Source: Plutella xylostella
Taxonomy: Eukaryota; Arthropoda; Insecta; Lepidoptera; Plutellidae
Length of the DNA stretch: 64,000 nt
Assembly (NCBI RefSeq): GCF_932276165.1
Contig: NC_064006.1
Location: 5,222,501-5,286,500 of the forward strand
Direction of reading: 5' to 3'
Both the position numbers and the translations under genes were made by a program. Of the stretch, positions 21,672 to 31,529 are shown piece by piece. Each line of letters opens with the position of its first letter. Within the stretch, counting starts at the first letter, position 1. The notes under the pieces are model-generated. The model did not search any database. It saw nothing but the letters and a program-made list of their open reading frames with translations, and had not been told where the DNA came from.

Positions 21672-22541
21672 TTAATGCAGCGTGGGTCCCAAGTATGGTG
21701 CTTGATCACAGTAAAAACAATCTGGCATTTCATCCTCAGTCAGCTGCACCACATTTGTGGCTATTTCCTCCGACACTGTGTAGTAGCTGCATCGACGAGG
21801 CCCAATCTCTTCTATCAGGGTATCATAGGGAGGAGACAGTATATCAAAGAAAGCAGCTGGAGTATCAAGAGCCTGTATCTCGTGGTAGTTAGACAGAGTG
21901 GGTGTCAGCAAACAAGTTTGAGAATTCTCAGCGCAGACAGAATTTTTACTGATTTCGGCAAAGAGGGTTCTTTTTTTATGAGATCCTGATGCCAGTCGCT
22001 TAGCCTCTTCTTTAGCGAGCAATTCAAATTTAGCAGGGTCAATGTTTTGTGTAAGAGGATACTCGGAGAAGCTCCTGATCTGGACAGCGCCGGATATTAC
22101 CTTGAGCAGTCCGTGCATGTGTGGATGGTCGTGGAGGGGCATCTTGAAGCCAGGTCTGAGGACGAAAATGCTCATGTTTACTTGCGGGTCTTGGTACACT
22201 TCGATGTAGGTGCACGGGGCCTTATGCTTCCTCGTCCAAGTAGCCGGGTCGTTGAGGGTCTGGTCGAAGCCGAAGTGCTCCTGTCTGAGGCCGTCCATCA
22301 TTGTCTTTAGCTTCCCCAAGTTCACGGGGAGGTTCGCAGAGTTGCGAGGGTCGAATGTTTCCATCGCCTGCCGGTAAGTGGACACCAGCGGCGGCACGTT
22401 GACAATTTCCATGGCTGACTTCTTTTCATCTTTAATATCCATATGAAATCGAAGGGATAATACACTTAACAATTTGGTTTTGATGAATTTATTCGAAAAA
22501 AATCTGCACGATAACAGTGCGCAGCTGTCAACAAACGTCAT
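21672..22541 (-). CDS. ADO: Cysteamine (2-aminoethanethiol) dioxygenase, 289 aa
   Basis: A single-exon PCO/ADO-family thiol dioxygenase. It adds O2 to the thiol of cysteamine (to hypotaurine) and of N-terminal cysteines, marking proteins for Arg/N-degron decay in an oxygen-dependent way. The cupin core shows the iron ligands in PLHDHPHMHG (His137, His139) and NYHEI (His220). CSY at 251-253 corresponds to the Cys220-Tyr222 pair that is cross-linked in human ADO. The C-terminus ends CFYCDQAPYLGP. Length is close to human ADO (270 aa), except for about 33 extra N-terminal residues that are hydrophobic and basic with almost no acids (one Asp). An internal Met34 (ATG at 22440-22442) gives 256 aa and may be the real start; the longer form could carry an organelle signal. 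It is convergent with PGM3. Confidence 0.93.
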   Translation of the reverse strand: MTFVDSCALLSCRFFSNKFIKTKLLSVLSLRFHMDIKDEKKSAMEIVNVPPLVSTYRQAMETFDPRNSANLPVNLGKLKTMMDGLRQEHFGFDQTLNDPATWTRKHKAPCTYIEVYQDPQVNMSIFVLRPGFKMPLHDHPHMHGLLKVISGAVQIRSFSEYPLTQNIDPAKFELLAKEEAKRLASGSHKKRTLFAEISKNSVCAENSQTCLLTPTLSNYHEIQALDTPAAFFDILSPPYDTLIEEIGPRRCSYYTVSEEIATNVVQLTEDEMPDCFYCDQAPYLGPTLH

Positions 22542-23025
22542 TTTGATCTTATTGCTGTTTCGTTTCGTTTCAGTTATTGATTTCTTGATATTGATAACTA
22601 TTTTTTATATACACAATTTAAAATGTATTTTTTCCTATTTAATTAAAAGCTTTACAATTTTTTATTTTGATATGCAAGGTATCTTACCTATATTTTATTT
22701 AATAAATAAAAATATTGGTTCAGTGTGTAAACGTCATCTAGCGTCGAGTAGCACTGATTGCTGTGCTCAATCTGATGGCACAAAATGACATATAGATGGC
22801 TGCACTAGTCCGCTAACAAATCTAACCAATCTCAATCAAAGTGAAACCATAATTTTTTCACCAGTGAATAAAAAAACCGAGATGGAAACTTAAACAAAAC
22901 ATAATTTGATAGTGGGTTCATTGCATAGAAAACATCCCTGGGGTATCACCCACAAAAAGCATTTGCTATCAAAGTTTGGACATAATCTACGGCGCAAATT
23001 AACGGCTACAAGTGGGTAGGTAGCT
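22542..23025. other. ADO upstream region
   Basis: AT-rich, about 480 bp to the LINE tail. It contains the 19-bp word shared with PGM3 at 22735-22753 followed by a GATGGC…AGATGGCTGC patch. No TATA box is obvious. Confidence 0.4.
22735..22753 (+). promoter_or_regulatory. 19-bp word shared with the PGM3 upstream region
   Basis: CATCTAGCGTCGAGTAGCA, identical to 4492-4510. Relative to ADO transcription it lies in the opposite orientation from its orientation at PGM3. Confidence 0.35.
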
Positions 23026-23226
23026 ATTATAATAATAATAATAATAATAATCATTTATTTCAGGCAATATTACAACCCATATAAAGTCAAAGTAATTACA
23101 AATATAGATTAGTTAAAATACACAATTATATATAATAATAAAATGCTAAAATATTGCTAAAATATTAAATATTAAAATGCTGTAAAGGGGCACATAGTCA
23201 AACACATTGTAAAAAATATCATTATT

Positions 23227-26085
23227 CTACTTCTTATTGGCAGACTGGTGCAGGCACGACCAATGTATCATAAACCTATTTCCATAGATATCCTGGTTTA
23301 TAGCAGCAATGAGCTCGTTACTGGAGCTGCGCACTCTGTCCCAGCACCCCGCGGCGCGCTGCCGCATCACGGCGAAGAAGTCGGGCACCCTGGCGTCGGC
23401 GAACATGGCCTTCGCACTGCAGTACCGCGGCAGCCTCAACAGGATTCGCAACGCATCGTTATACTGCACTCTAAGGATGCTATATGCTCTTCTTGTGTAG
23501 TTAGTCCACAGTTGGCATGTATAAAAACTTTGACAATACGCCTTGAAGAGCACAATCTTGACATCCCTAGAGCACTTACTAAACCTACGCGCGAGCATGT
23601 TGCACCGAACTGCCAGGGCGCGCCGCTCGCGTTCCATGTCCGCGTCGTCACTGAGACTCTCCGTTAGGATGTGCCCCAGGTACTTGAACTGCTTGACAAC
23701 CCGAATTGCTGAGCCGTACATATAAACCGGGGGTACCCTCTCCGGACCTCCCCTAAACCGGAACACCATCATTTCGCATTTCTTTACATTGTACATCATG
23801 CCGTTCCTATGTGCAAAGTTCTCACAGATGTACAACAGCTTTCGTAATCCGCCAATCGAGGGACTGAGCAGCACCATGTCATCTGCATAACTCAGGTTGT
23901 TAAAACACACGTTACCTACGTGGCATCCGATGCCGGTGCTCCTCAGCTCCTCGATCAGGTCGTTCACATAAATGTTGAAGAGGTCCGGAGAGGTCAGCCC
24001 TCCCTGACGAACGCCACACTCTAGTCTATATTCACTAGAATGTGCGTCGCCCCATCTAACCGTGTTGGTTTGATTCTCGTACCAGTATCTCAACAGACCC
24101 ACCAAGCTGGGTGGTACTGAGTTCAGCATTTTTGACCACATTATGTTGTAGTTGACTAAGTCGAAGGCACGACTTAGGTCCAAAAAACATGCATACACGG
24201 ATGTTTCTCTGCCTTTATAATAGTTAATTGCATGTTTAAGAGATAGTATTGCTGAGTCTGTTGAGAGGCCGGGACGAAAACCAAACTGCGCGTCACTAAT
24301 TTTGACATTTTTCATCAATTCAGGCTGAAGAAGCCGCTCAAGTACCTTACCAGCTATAGTACCTAGGGAAATAGGTCTATAATTCGCGGCGCTAGAAAGA
24401 TCGCCAGTTTTGTTCTTAACCACTGGAACCACCACAGTCTTCATCATGGCTGGAGGCAAATAATTTAGCTCTAGACATATGTTAAATAATTTTGCTAAGA
24501 CACTAAAAACCTGATCACTGCCGTAGTGTATATGTTCGACGCTGAGTGAGTCATGCCCAGGGGACTTGCCCCTGGTCATCCCCCGCACGATCCTCGCTAC
24601 GTCCGCCGGCGTGACCCGCAGGGCCGCTGTGCACTGCGGGGCAGCGGCGGGGGGCGCGGGGGGTGGCCGGGGTGCGTCAGCAGCCTCAACGTCTCCCATA
24701 CCCACCACAGGCAGAGGCTCAGCTCTAAAGTGTCCGGCAAACATATTCGCAATGTCTTTTTCATTTTTTAAATTTTGCACAGTGACAGGTAAGCCCGGTT
24801 TAAAAGTCATGGATTTTGTGTTTTTCCAAAATTTACTAAAATTCTTATTTTGGTTATGTGTAGCCAATATATTCATTTTAATTAGTTCCTCATTATGTTG
24901 GCACCATCTTAATTTACTTTTAAATACTTTTCGACTGTCGTGCATATCTTGGTATATCCTACCTGTACTAGGTTTGCCATGTTGAAGCCATATCATGAAG
25001 TGCAGCCTTGCCTGCTCATGATGGGTTTTGACGTGGTAGTTCCAGCCAGTCACCTGACGTTTACGTTTGCCTGCACCAGCCTTAGGTTTAGATGATAAAA
25101 TTGATGCAGTCTGTAAAATACTTATAAAATTATCATAAAAATTATTAACACAGTCAAAAATATCACAGTTGTCCTTCTTAGGGTTCAAAATACTCGTATT
25201 ACTATCATTTACACACAGACTAGATTTCATTAGATTTCGCAAATGTTCAGAACAATATTGACCATATACATTAATTTGGTCTAGATCACGACTTCCCCAC
25301 TTCACCCCACTCATACCGACATCTGGCGCAGTGCCACAGCAGTGTCTAGCGCAGTTGGTAGCGACGCTGCAGTCGACGACCAGCGGGAAGTGGTCGGAGG
25401 CGAGCACATCAAGCGCCACGCGCACGCCACGCACGGAGGCGCGCGCCGCGCACGTCGTCACGCAGTGGTCCAGCCAGCGCCGGGAGCCGTTCGCCTCGCT
25501 CACGAAAGTGAACGTACCCGAGTCTACTCCTAAGATCTCTATGTCTGAACAATTCCATAATTGCTCGCCACAGAATGCCAGAAGCTCCTCTCCAAAACGA
25601 GTTCCCGGGTGTGCGTTGTAATCGCCTAGCATGTAGACAGACTCGACGTCGCACTCCTCAACAATCGCACTCATACTGGCCAAAGTGTCCGTAAACTCTA
25701 TGAGATTCTCCTCTTTATCACATGGCATATACACATTTATCACTAGGTATTGACTACCATTAAACTCAATTTGAATGGCCGCCAATCGGTCACTCGCACA
25801 CTTCACAACACGCACATTCGGACACTTCGACTTACGCCACAGTATGGAGAGGCCGCCGTAGGGCCGCCCGCGCAGGATCCCCGCTGCGGTGTCCACCGAA
25901 GTCTTCGAGAAGGAGCTGAACTGGCTGTCGATCTGCTCCGTGAAGCCGAGGTCGTGCTGCAGCAGCCACGTCTCCTGCAGCAGCACTACATCCGCGTACT
26001 GGCAGAGGTCACGAATATGATGTACTGATCGTTTCACATTCTTACAATTGAAAGTAACAATAGTAATTTTAGATTGTATATCCAT
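23227..26085 (-). CDS. LINE ORF2: AP endonuclease and reverse transcriptase, 952 aa
   Basis: The N-terminus is an exonuclease/endonuclease/phosphatase domain: TFNCKN (Asn13), LLQETW (Glu38), GDYNAH near 153 and SDHFPL near 230. The RT domain (about 540-780) shows NYRPISLG, FGFRPGLSTD, FLDLSRAFD, RQGGLTSPDLFNIYVND and the catalytic YADD near residue 733. It nicks target DNA and copies the element RNA there. A proline/alanine-rich linker (APRPPPAPPAAAP) precedes the RT. No stop or frameshift interrupts it. Its ATG overlaps the ORF1 stop as TAATG. It has no RNase H domain. Confidence 0.93.
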   Translation of the reverse strand: MDIQSKITIVTFNCKNVKRSVHHIRDLCQYADVVLLQETWLLQHDLGFTEQIDSQFSSFSKTSVDTAAGILRGRPYGGLSILWRKSKCPNVRVVKCASDRLAAIQIEFNGSQYLVINVYMPCDKEENLIEFTDTLASMSAIVEECDVESVYMLGDYNAHPGTRFGEELLAFCGEQLWNCSDIEILGVDSGTFTFVSEANGSRRWLDHCVTTCAARASVRGVRVALDVLASDHFPLVVDCSVATNCARHCCGTAPDVGMSGVKWGSRDLDQINVYGQYCSEHLRNLMKSSLCVNDSNTSILNPKKDNCDIFDCVNNFYDNFISILQTASILSSKPKAGAGKRKRQVTGWNYHVKTHHEQARLHFMIWLQHGKPSTGRIYQDMHDSRKVFKSKLRWCQHNEELIKMNILATHNQNKNFSKFWKNTKSMTFKPGLPVTVQNLKNEKDIANMFAGHFRAEPLPVVGMGDVEAADAPRPPPAPPAAAPQCTAALRVTPADVARIVRGMTRGKSPGHDSLSVEHIHYGSDQVFSVLAKLFNICLELNYLPPAMMKTVVVPVVKNKTGDLSSAANYRPISLGTIAGKVLERLLQPELMKNVKISDAQFGFRPGLSTDSAILSLKHAINYYKGRETSVYACFLDLSRAFDLVNYNIMWSKMLNSVPPSLVGLLRYWYENQTNTVRWGDAHSSEYRLECGVRQGGLTSPDLFNIYVNDLIEELRSTGIGCHVGNVCFNNLSYADDMVLLSPSIGGLRKLLYICENFAHRNGMMYNVKKCEMMVFRFRGGPERVPPVYMYGSAIRVVKQFKYLGHILTESLSDDADMERERRALAVRCNMLARRFSKCSRDVKIVLFKAYCQSFYTCQLWTNYTRRAYSILRVQYNDALRILLRLPRYCSAKAMFADARVPDFFAVMRQRAAGCWDRVRSSSNELIAAINQDIYGNRFMIHWSCLHQSANKK

Positions 26086-27251
26086 TATTGATTATGTTTG
26101 TTACGGTTACTCTCAATATATTTACGGTACACCAGATGAATTGGCCAGAAGCTCTCATTCAGAAATACGTTCATTTTAGCAGTAGGTATTACAATTTTAA
26201 ATGAATTAAAACTTGTTTCATTGTGCTGCTTCAGTAGTTCAACGCGAACGGCTACTTCGCCCATATCCTTAATGTGCGCTTCAATGTCACAAATCTGTGT
26301 AGTTTTCGCCAACCGCGACACATAGATCGAACTTGTTAGCTCCGCTACTTGTAGTCTTTGACATTTTTCCAGAGAGCCGCGCATATTCTTTTGCTTATGC
26401 CGCTTTTTACGCGTAATAGTTGTGAACCCATCGTCGCCATTGATAATACTTCTAGTATCAATATCATTGGGCTCCCGCACGCGCGGCAGTGCCCGGTGAG
26501 TCATCGCAATGTCTCGGTAGCTGAGAGGACGGGATGGTAGATCGTCAGCTGACTGTGCGGCGAGGAGGGCGCAGGGCGCGCGGGGAGGGCCCGCCGCGAG
26601 CGCACCGCTGGCTTGCCCTCGCTCTGACGGGATAACCGGTTGCGCGTTCGTTCCACAAGATAGTCGCTCCGCAGATGATTCTTGTATGACATTATTATCA
26701 TAAGGTCGACTTTCACAGTGATTTGAGTCAGTATTTTGTACTTGCGGAATCACGTTACGTGGGCAGCACCTTTTATCGGATTTTCCATTTAGTCCAGATT
26801 TAATTGAGTGTAACTCTTCAAGGATACGCGTGAATTCATCTTTGGATACCGAATTCCTACGTATCTCCTGCATTTCATTATTTATCGATGTCATATTTTT
26901 AATCAGACTGGTAACGTCGATATGGTCAAGTGTAACTGGGGGCAGTCGGTCAATATCTTTTGCTACGAAATGCGGGTGCAGTTCTGGTCCAGTAGCTTTA
27001 AATAGTTTTAAAACGTCTTTAACATTCTTCTTATTCTTGTCCTCACCTTTTCTTATGACGCAGCGAGATCCATCAGATAGGTAGTTATACAGAGTGGATT
27101 TGCCCGTTTCGATTTCCTTATCAGTAAAATGAGCCGTACAAATTTGCGTTATGGTCAGATCATCTAACTTGTCTATTTTATTTTGCACAAACGTCAAGAA
27201 CTCGTTAATCACTAATGGTACTTTAGTAGAATCATTCTCGTTTGTCGCCAT
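26085..27251 (-). CDS. LINE ORF1 protein, 388 aa
   Basis: Likely the RNA-binding nucleocapsid-like partner of ORF2. Residues 1-120 form a charged helical domain (VINEFLTFVQNKIDKLDD, then FKATGPELHPHFV) seen in ORF1 of CR1/L2-like insect LINEs. A coiled-coil-prone stretch (MTSINNEMQEIRRNS) follows, then a low-complexity middle. The C-terminal part (SIYVSRLAKTTQICDIEAHI onward) looks RRM-like. I see no clear CCHC knuckle, only a single CC pair. The stop shares bases with the ORF2 start. Confidence 0.85.
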   Translation of the reverse strand: MATNENDSTKVPLVINEFLTFVQNKIDKLDDLTITQICTAHFTDKEIETGKSTLYNYLSDGSRCVIRKGEDKNKKNVKDVLKLFKATGPELHPHFVAKDIDRLPPVTLDHIDVTSLIKNMTSINNEMQEIRRNSVSKDEFTRILEELHSIKSGLNGKSDKRCCPRNVIPQVQNTDSNHCESRPYDNNVIQESSAERLSCGTNAQPVIPSERGQASGALAAGPPRAPCALLAAQSADDLPSRPLSYRDIAMTHRALPRVREPNDIDTRSIINGDDGFTTITRKKRHKQKNMRGSLEKCQRLQVAELTSSIYVSRLAKTTQICDIEAHIKDMGEVAVRVELLKQHNETSFNSFKIVIPTAKMNVFLNESFWPIHLVYRKYIESNRNKHNQ

Positions 27252-27493
27252 AGTTAGTACCTATCGCGATTCGCGACACACCGACGCACACAGTGTTAGC
27301 ACCCGTACGCACGACCGTGCATAATCGCGATAAGGCGAGGACTGATACTTATATTTTTACTATTTTTCATAATGCATTAATATACAGTAAGCTGAGAGGA
27401 TATTTTTGTACAATTCTAATAACGAAATTAGCCAAATATCTACGTACTAAGTACTTTCTTACCACCTATATACCTTCATCTGAAGGGCTAGTA

Positions 27494-27602
27494 CGGGGCG
27501 CATTTAAGACGTGACAAGAGTTTTGCATTGCGCTCACTCACATCGCGCAGCTTCAAGAGCGAGCGCGACGGAGAACTCTTGTCACATCTTAATAGCGCCC
27601 TG
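27494..27602. mobile_element. Fold-back MITE
   Basis: GGGGCGCATTTAAGACGTGA and TCACATCTTAATAGCGCCC are inverted arms of about 30 bp, extended by CAAGAGTT/AACTCTTG. It lies 150 bp beyond the LINE 5' end. Confidence 0.75.
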
Positions 27603-28642
27603 TGCTACAGGGCCAGGGAGGTAGACCGTAGGTAAGTACCAATGTTTTACTGTGTGGTCTTTGGCAGACTCTCGGTTCACCGACATACATAGATACGGGT
27701 GGCAATGGCAACACGTTACAACACTTAAATAAATAACATACCATTGTCAATACAGATTTACCGAAGCTCATTCTATCAACAGTTACAGCAGCACTGTCTA
27801 TGTGATATTATCTGAAAACTACAATTAGAACGTAGCTTTGAAAATGGCCGCGGTTTAAAAAAGTTTTACGGGCTGTTGTGTAGTGTGAGACTGATAGTGT
27901 AGCTGATTTAATTGCTGGTTTAAATGTGTTTACAACTTGAATGAACTGGTTAAAATAAAACACCTAGGTACCATTACGAATTACGATTTTGTTGTTTTCG
28001 TTTTATAGTCACACGCCACACGAAAGATACCTAAATCGGTGATTTTATTAAGTAGGTAATAGGTATTTAAGTATTTCATAACTTAAATATTAGTTTTAAT
28101 TTATAAGTAGGTGGGTAGTCCTATAACATAGTGAATGGAATACAGTATCTTACGTATAGGGGGACGAGAGGCAGGTATATAGGTACAATAGACTAATATC
28201 AAAATCAAAATATTTATGATAAATATATGAGCATTAAGTCCACCCTTTGTACACTTATTTATATATTTGTGCAATAAAGGATTAAATATTATTTTTTTTT
28301 ATAAAAGACCTAAAGTGGTTGAGTGTTATACCTAAGCGTCTCATCTTATCTTTGAACAGTTATTCGAAGTTAGCCGAACTAATTTTTTGCTCTACTATAA
28401 GCTCTAATAGACCTACATAAGGTACCTAGGTACCTATTATCTTAATGTAGGACTTATACGAACTAGATGGAGTGCCAGGGCAAAAGAAACGTCTTGACAA
28501 ATAGGTAACACCCCCCTTCTACCACTGAGCGCTTATAAGATAAGATTTTTGACTTTATTCATAGATGTCATTATGTAGAACTTAAAACGGTTTGACAGTA
28601 CAAAACGCGGACAGTTTTAGCTTTCTTTTTGTATAATGATAA
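27603..28642. other. Non-coding stretch
   Basis: AT-rich with no gene recognised. Near 28265 a TTGTGCAATAAAGGATT word resembles a LINE 3' tail. Confidence 0.45.
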
Positions 28643-28650
28643 TGACAAAC

Positions 28651-28892
28651 CATGGAAGTAGAAAAAAAGACGGAAGGAATCTCGCTAACTAAAAAGTGAA
28701 GCACCCAAAGTAAGACGATTTCATTGTTGCGACGAGCCCGACACACACACATTCACGCTCAAAGTAAGTCAGTTTGCCGCCGCGCGCCAATCACGTGGCA
28801 CCTACGCACCCACACACTCTCATGTCGCCGCCATTGCTGTGCTTCATTGTTTAGTTTGCGAGATTCCTTCCGTCTTTTTTTATACTTCCATG
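28651..28892. mobile_element. hAT-like MITE with 8-bp target duplication
   Basis: Inverted ends CATGGAAGTAGAAAAAAAGA and TCTTTTTTTATACTTCCATG pair over about 35 bp. TGACAAAC flanks it on both sides (28643-28650 and 28893-28900). An 8-bp duplication is the hAT superfamily signature. The interior (GC-rich, CACACACA) is non-coding. Confidence 0.85.
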
Positions 28893-28900
28893 TGACAAAC

Positions 28901-29599
28901 CATCTTGTTCGTATATTGTTAATCTAAGACACACTCGCCGGTGGCAGCAGCAACTACTCGGCATTTGATAGTGCTAGTTTACTTACTCTATGGTGCCCTG
29001 CGCAGTGTTCGTTTGTTTGTCAGGTGATCTCTTGGGTGGGCTTCCTCGAAACTGGCTAGTTCCTAACATTAGCGGTAGCATGGTTAAATTAACCAGTAGT
29101 GCGCAATGAGTTTATAAAGAGTGAGTTTTTATTTGTGGTGTTTTTTTTGTAGTGCTAGCTTCATTGATATATTTACGAACATACATGTCATGTACTTACC
29201 TAGGTATATGTAGGTACTATACACTTTCTACAAAGATTTTATATTAGACGGAAAACCGGGAAAACATTATTTAGTGCCGAAAAATATGGAAAGCAATACC
29301 TGTTGTCGGTATTTCAGCAAAAAAGTACTTAAGCTTCATTTGTTCATATTTTTGCTGAAACTTTTCTAGTGACTCTCAGCAAGTAAGCTCAACCAAGGGT
29401 CAAAACCAAACAAATCTTTCCTCTGTCTTAATGTACCAGTATTTTTATTAGTCCACTGATATTCAACACTAGCAGTCTTTGTAAACATCTTGATGTTCAT
29501 TAAATTTCAAAACGAGGTTAGAATTGTGGGTAAAAATAGTTTTCACATAATGTAGTTGTGGGCAGTGGTGACTCGATTTACACACATTATTGAAATGAA
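28901..29599. other. Non-coding stretch
   Basis: 28930-29110 is GC-richer and not obviously repetitive, and could be a regulatory block or an untranslated exon. The rest is AT-rich with no recognised feature. Confidence 0.35.
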
Positions 29600-29832
29600 C
29601 TGACGGGCAATGAAACAGATCCACTCACAAAATTCCGTCCCTAAATAACCTCAATTATTTTAAACTTTTAATATGAAATTTGAACAAAATGTTTACGATT
29701 TTAGTTGGTAATATTCTGGTGCGCTTTTAAATGTAGTACAACATTGCAGAAAGCGTCATTAAACTAGCATTTTCCGCTTAGGAGTAATTTGGTGCTTTTC
29801 GCACGGGAACTTTTTCAGTGCCCGTGAGTGTA
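29600..29832. mobile_element. ACTCACGGGC-type fold-back MITE, copy 1
   Basis: Left arm ACGGGCAATGAAACAGATCC and right arm GAACTTTTTCAGTGCCCGTG are imperfect inverted repeats. The family is complete again at 33828-34066, with lone arms at 8370 and 42655. Confidence 0.65.
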
Positions 29833-30593
29833 TTTTTAATATTTTTTCAGAAATATAATGTAAGTATAGCCGGATACTGATCACACAAGTAGATGGGTAA
29901 CTAATGGCTTTTCCGAGAACCCTGTTTATTTGGAAAACATATTCCTACTCAGATCGTGATTATTTTTATAAATTCAATCAATTTACTTTATACGTCGGAT
30001 ATGCATAAATCTATTTACATCCTCTTTAAATCTTTAGCATCCGCAATAAAAAATAATGCAAAGGTAGGTACAACCTAAGATGTGAGTCACCGTGGTGAAA
30101 GGATTAGCCATTCATATTATTAATTGTTGCTATAGGTTATCATAATGTGACTATAGTTTTATACGTTTCATTACTTCTATGATAGGTAAGTACTTTGCGC
30201 GGTTGGAAGCATTACTATCCAATCAAGCTCCTGTACAGACAATCCGTATACATATACCTATACCTACTTCATCATCATCATCAGTTCCTGGGATCCCCTA
30301 TCAGGGACATAGGGCTCGAAGTGTAGGTTTCCACCTCCATATACCTACTTGGCATCATATAAATATAGTCAGCTTTCGAACATCATAGAAGTGTCTCGAC
30401 AAATAACAACTCACTTTACAAGTGAGCTTGCTCTGGCAGTACCTAAATAGTCGCTTCGAAAATATGCAAAATTTCGATATAAGTAGGTACCTATATCATA
30501 AATGTAACCCATTTAAAAGACTATTCTCACGAATTTGTTAAAACTTGCGTATTTTACGCATATAAGTACCTATACTAAGTATATCAAACCATT

Positions 30594-30743
30594 AGTGCCA
30601 ATTTTGCCATAGTGGGTTAGAGCATAACCAGGGATTATTGGTTGACTATTGACACATCTGTCAAGAATTTAATATGGAGATGACGTATAATTGATCAACC
30701 TTTCCCTGGTTACAATCTAACCGACTATGGAGAAATTGGCACT
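30594..30743 (+). mobile_element. Fold-back MITE, GTGCCAATTT family, copy 1
   Basis: Ends AGTGCCAATTTTGCCATAGT and CTATGGAGAAATTGGCACT are inverted over about 40 bp, including AACCAGGGA/TCCCTGGTT. Further copies lie at 33077 and 41110. Confidence 0.8.
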
Positions 30744-30764
30744 TCGCCTGCATACAGCTTACCA

Positions 30765-30861
30765 GGAGGGTCACTCTAGCTTCACGAAATACGAAGGTTC
30801 GGAGCGCCGCTGCGCTAACCGCAACTCTTTCTCGTTGCATTAAACATAGCTATTGTATGTA
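30765..30861. repeat. Dispersed repeat, copy 2 of 3
   Basis: GGGTCACTCTAGCTTCACG … CAACTCTTTCTCGTTGCATT … ATTGTATG, related to 11248-11345 and 55665-55749. Confidence 0.5.
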
Positions 30862-31276
30862 AGTTGAGTATAAAAATCTTCGTATTTAGCCACCACCTGT
30901 GCTACCACAAAAAACTAACACACAAAACTTTTAACACTGTTTAACAAGTGTTTAAAACGAAATTTGTCAGATTTTGTAGGCGTTTGACAGCGCTAAACAT
31001 CTGTTAAATACTGTCTAAGTTTGTGTGGTAAGGCCCCAAGAGTCTGTTTTGACAGACATGATGTGTGCAACAGTGCGCCATTATCCCATACATTAGCAAT
31101 TAGCACAGTGTATTCTAGTATTTCACTCTAATTGGTGCCGAGTCTAAGCTTGGCTGTTTGAATTACATTTCAGTAAATTATGTTAGGTTTGTATAATAAT
31201 ATGTTCACGGCAGCGGCCGCGCTACAATGTATCTGATCTGCGACTCAAAGTTGTTTCTTTAATAACCCCCTTATTC

Positions 31277-31470
31277 ATAATAAAGTTAGTGGACGCTTTA
31301 GCTATCGAATTGTTTTGTCACTCTCTGACAGAGAACAATTTGTTCTTTAACAGAGAGGGACCAAACAGTTCAATAGCTAATCAAATCAAATCAAATCAAA
31401 TCTTTTATTGCCATCAAGTTACGCCCTTATTAATAAAAAAGTTAGTGGACGCTTTAGCTATTGACCTTCA
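31277..31470. repeat. GTTAGTGGACGCTTTAGCTA repeat, two copies split by a LINE tail
   Basis: AAAGTTAGTGGACGCTTTAG occurs at 31282 and again at 31438 in the same direction. Between them is a (AATCA)n run and TCTTTTATTGCC, a reversed LINE tail. Single copies also occur at 48119-48175 and 60524-60595. Confidence 0.6.
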
Positions 31471-31529
31471 CCTAAGGGTTGCCTGGAAGATATCGCTTAT
31501 ATCGATAAGGCCGTCTATTGTATAATATA

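Larger units (their letters stand above)
23026..27345 (-). mobile_element. Near full-length non-LTR retrotransposon, CR1/L2 group
   Basis: Minus-strand element of about 4.3 kb with a short GC-richer 5' UTR (about 27252-27345), ORF1, ORF2, a 200-bp 3' UTR and a (TTA)n microsatellite tail (23026-23050) after TTGCCTGAAATAAATGATTA. A microsatellite-like tail instead of poly(A) and the domain order place it in the CR1/L2 assemblage (possibly Daphne or Crack type; clade not certain). No target duplication was found, as usual for this group. Both ORFs are open, so insertion is recent. Confidence 0.88.

Noticed and set aside
21675..22310. Plus-strand frames of 65-104 codons over ADO
   Set aside because: They are antisense to the conserved dioxygenase and show no motif of their own.
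23248..26028. Several plus-strand open frames over the LINE (for example 23248-23667 and 24566-24985)
   Set aside because: They are antisense shadows of ORF2, which carries all the endonuclease and RT motifs on the minus strand.
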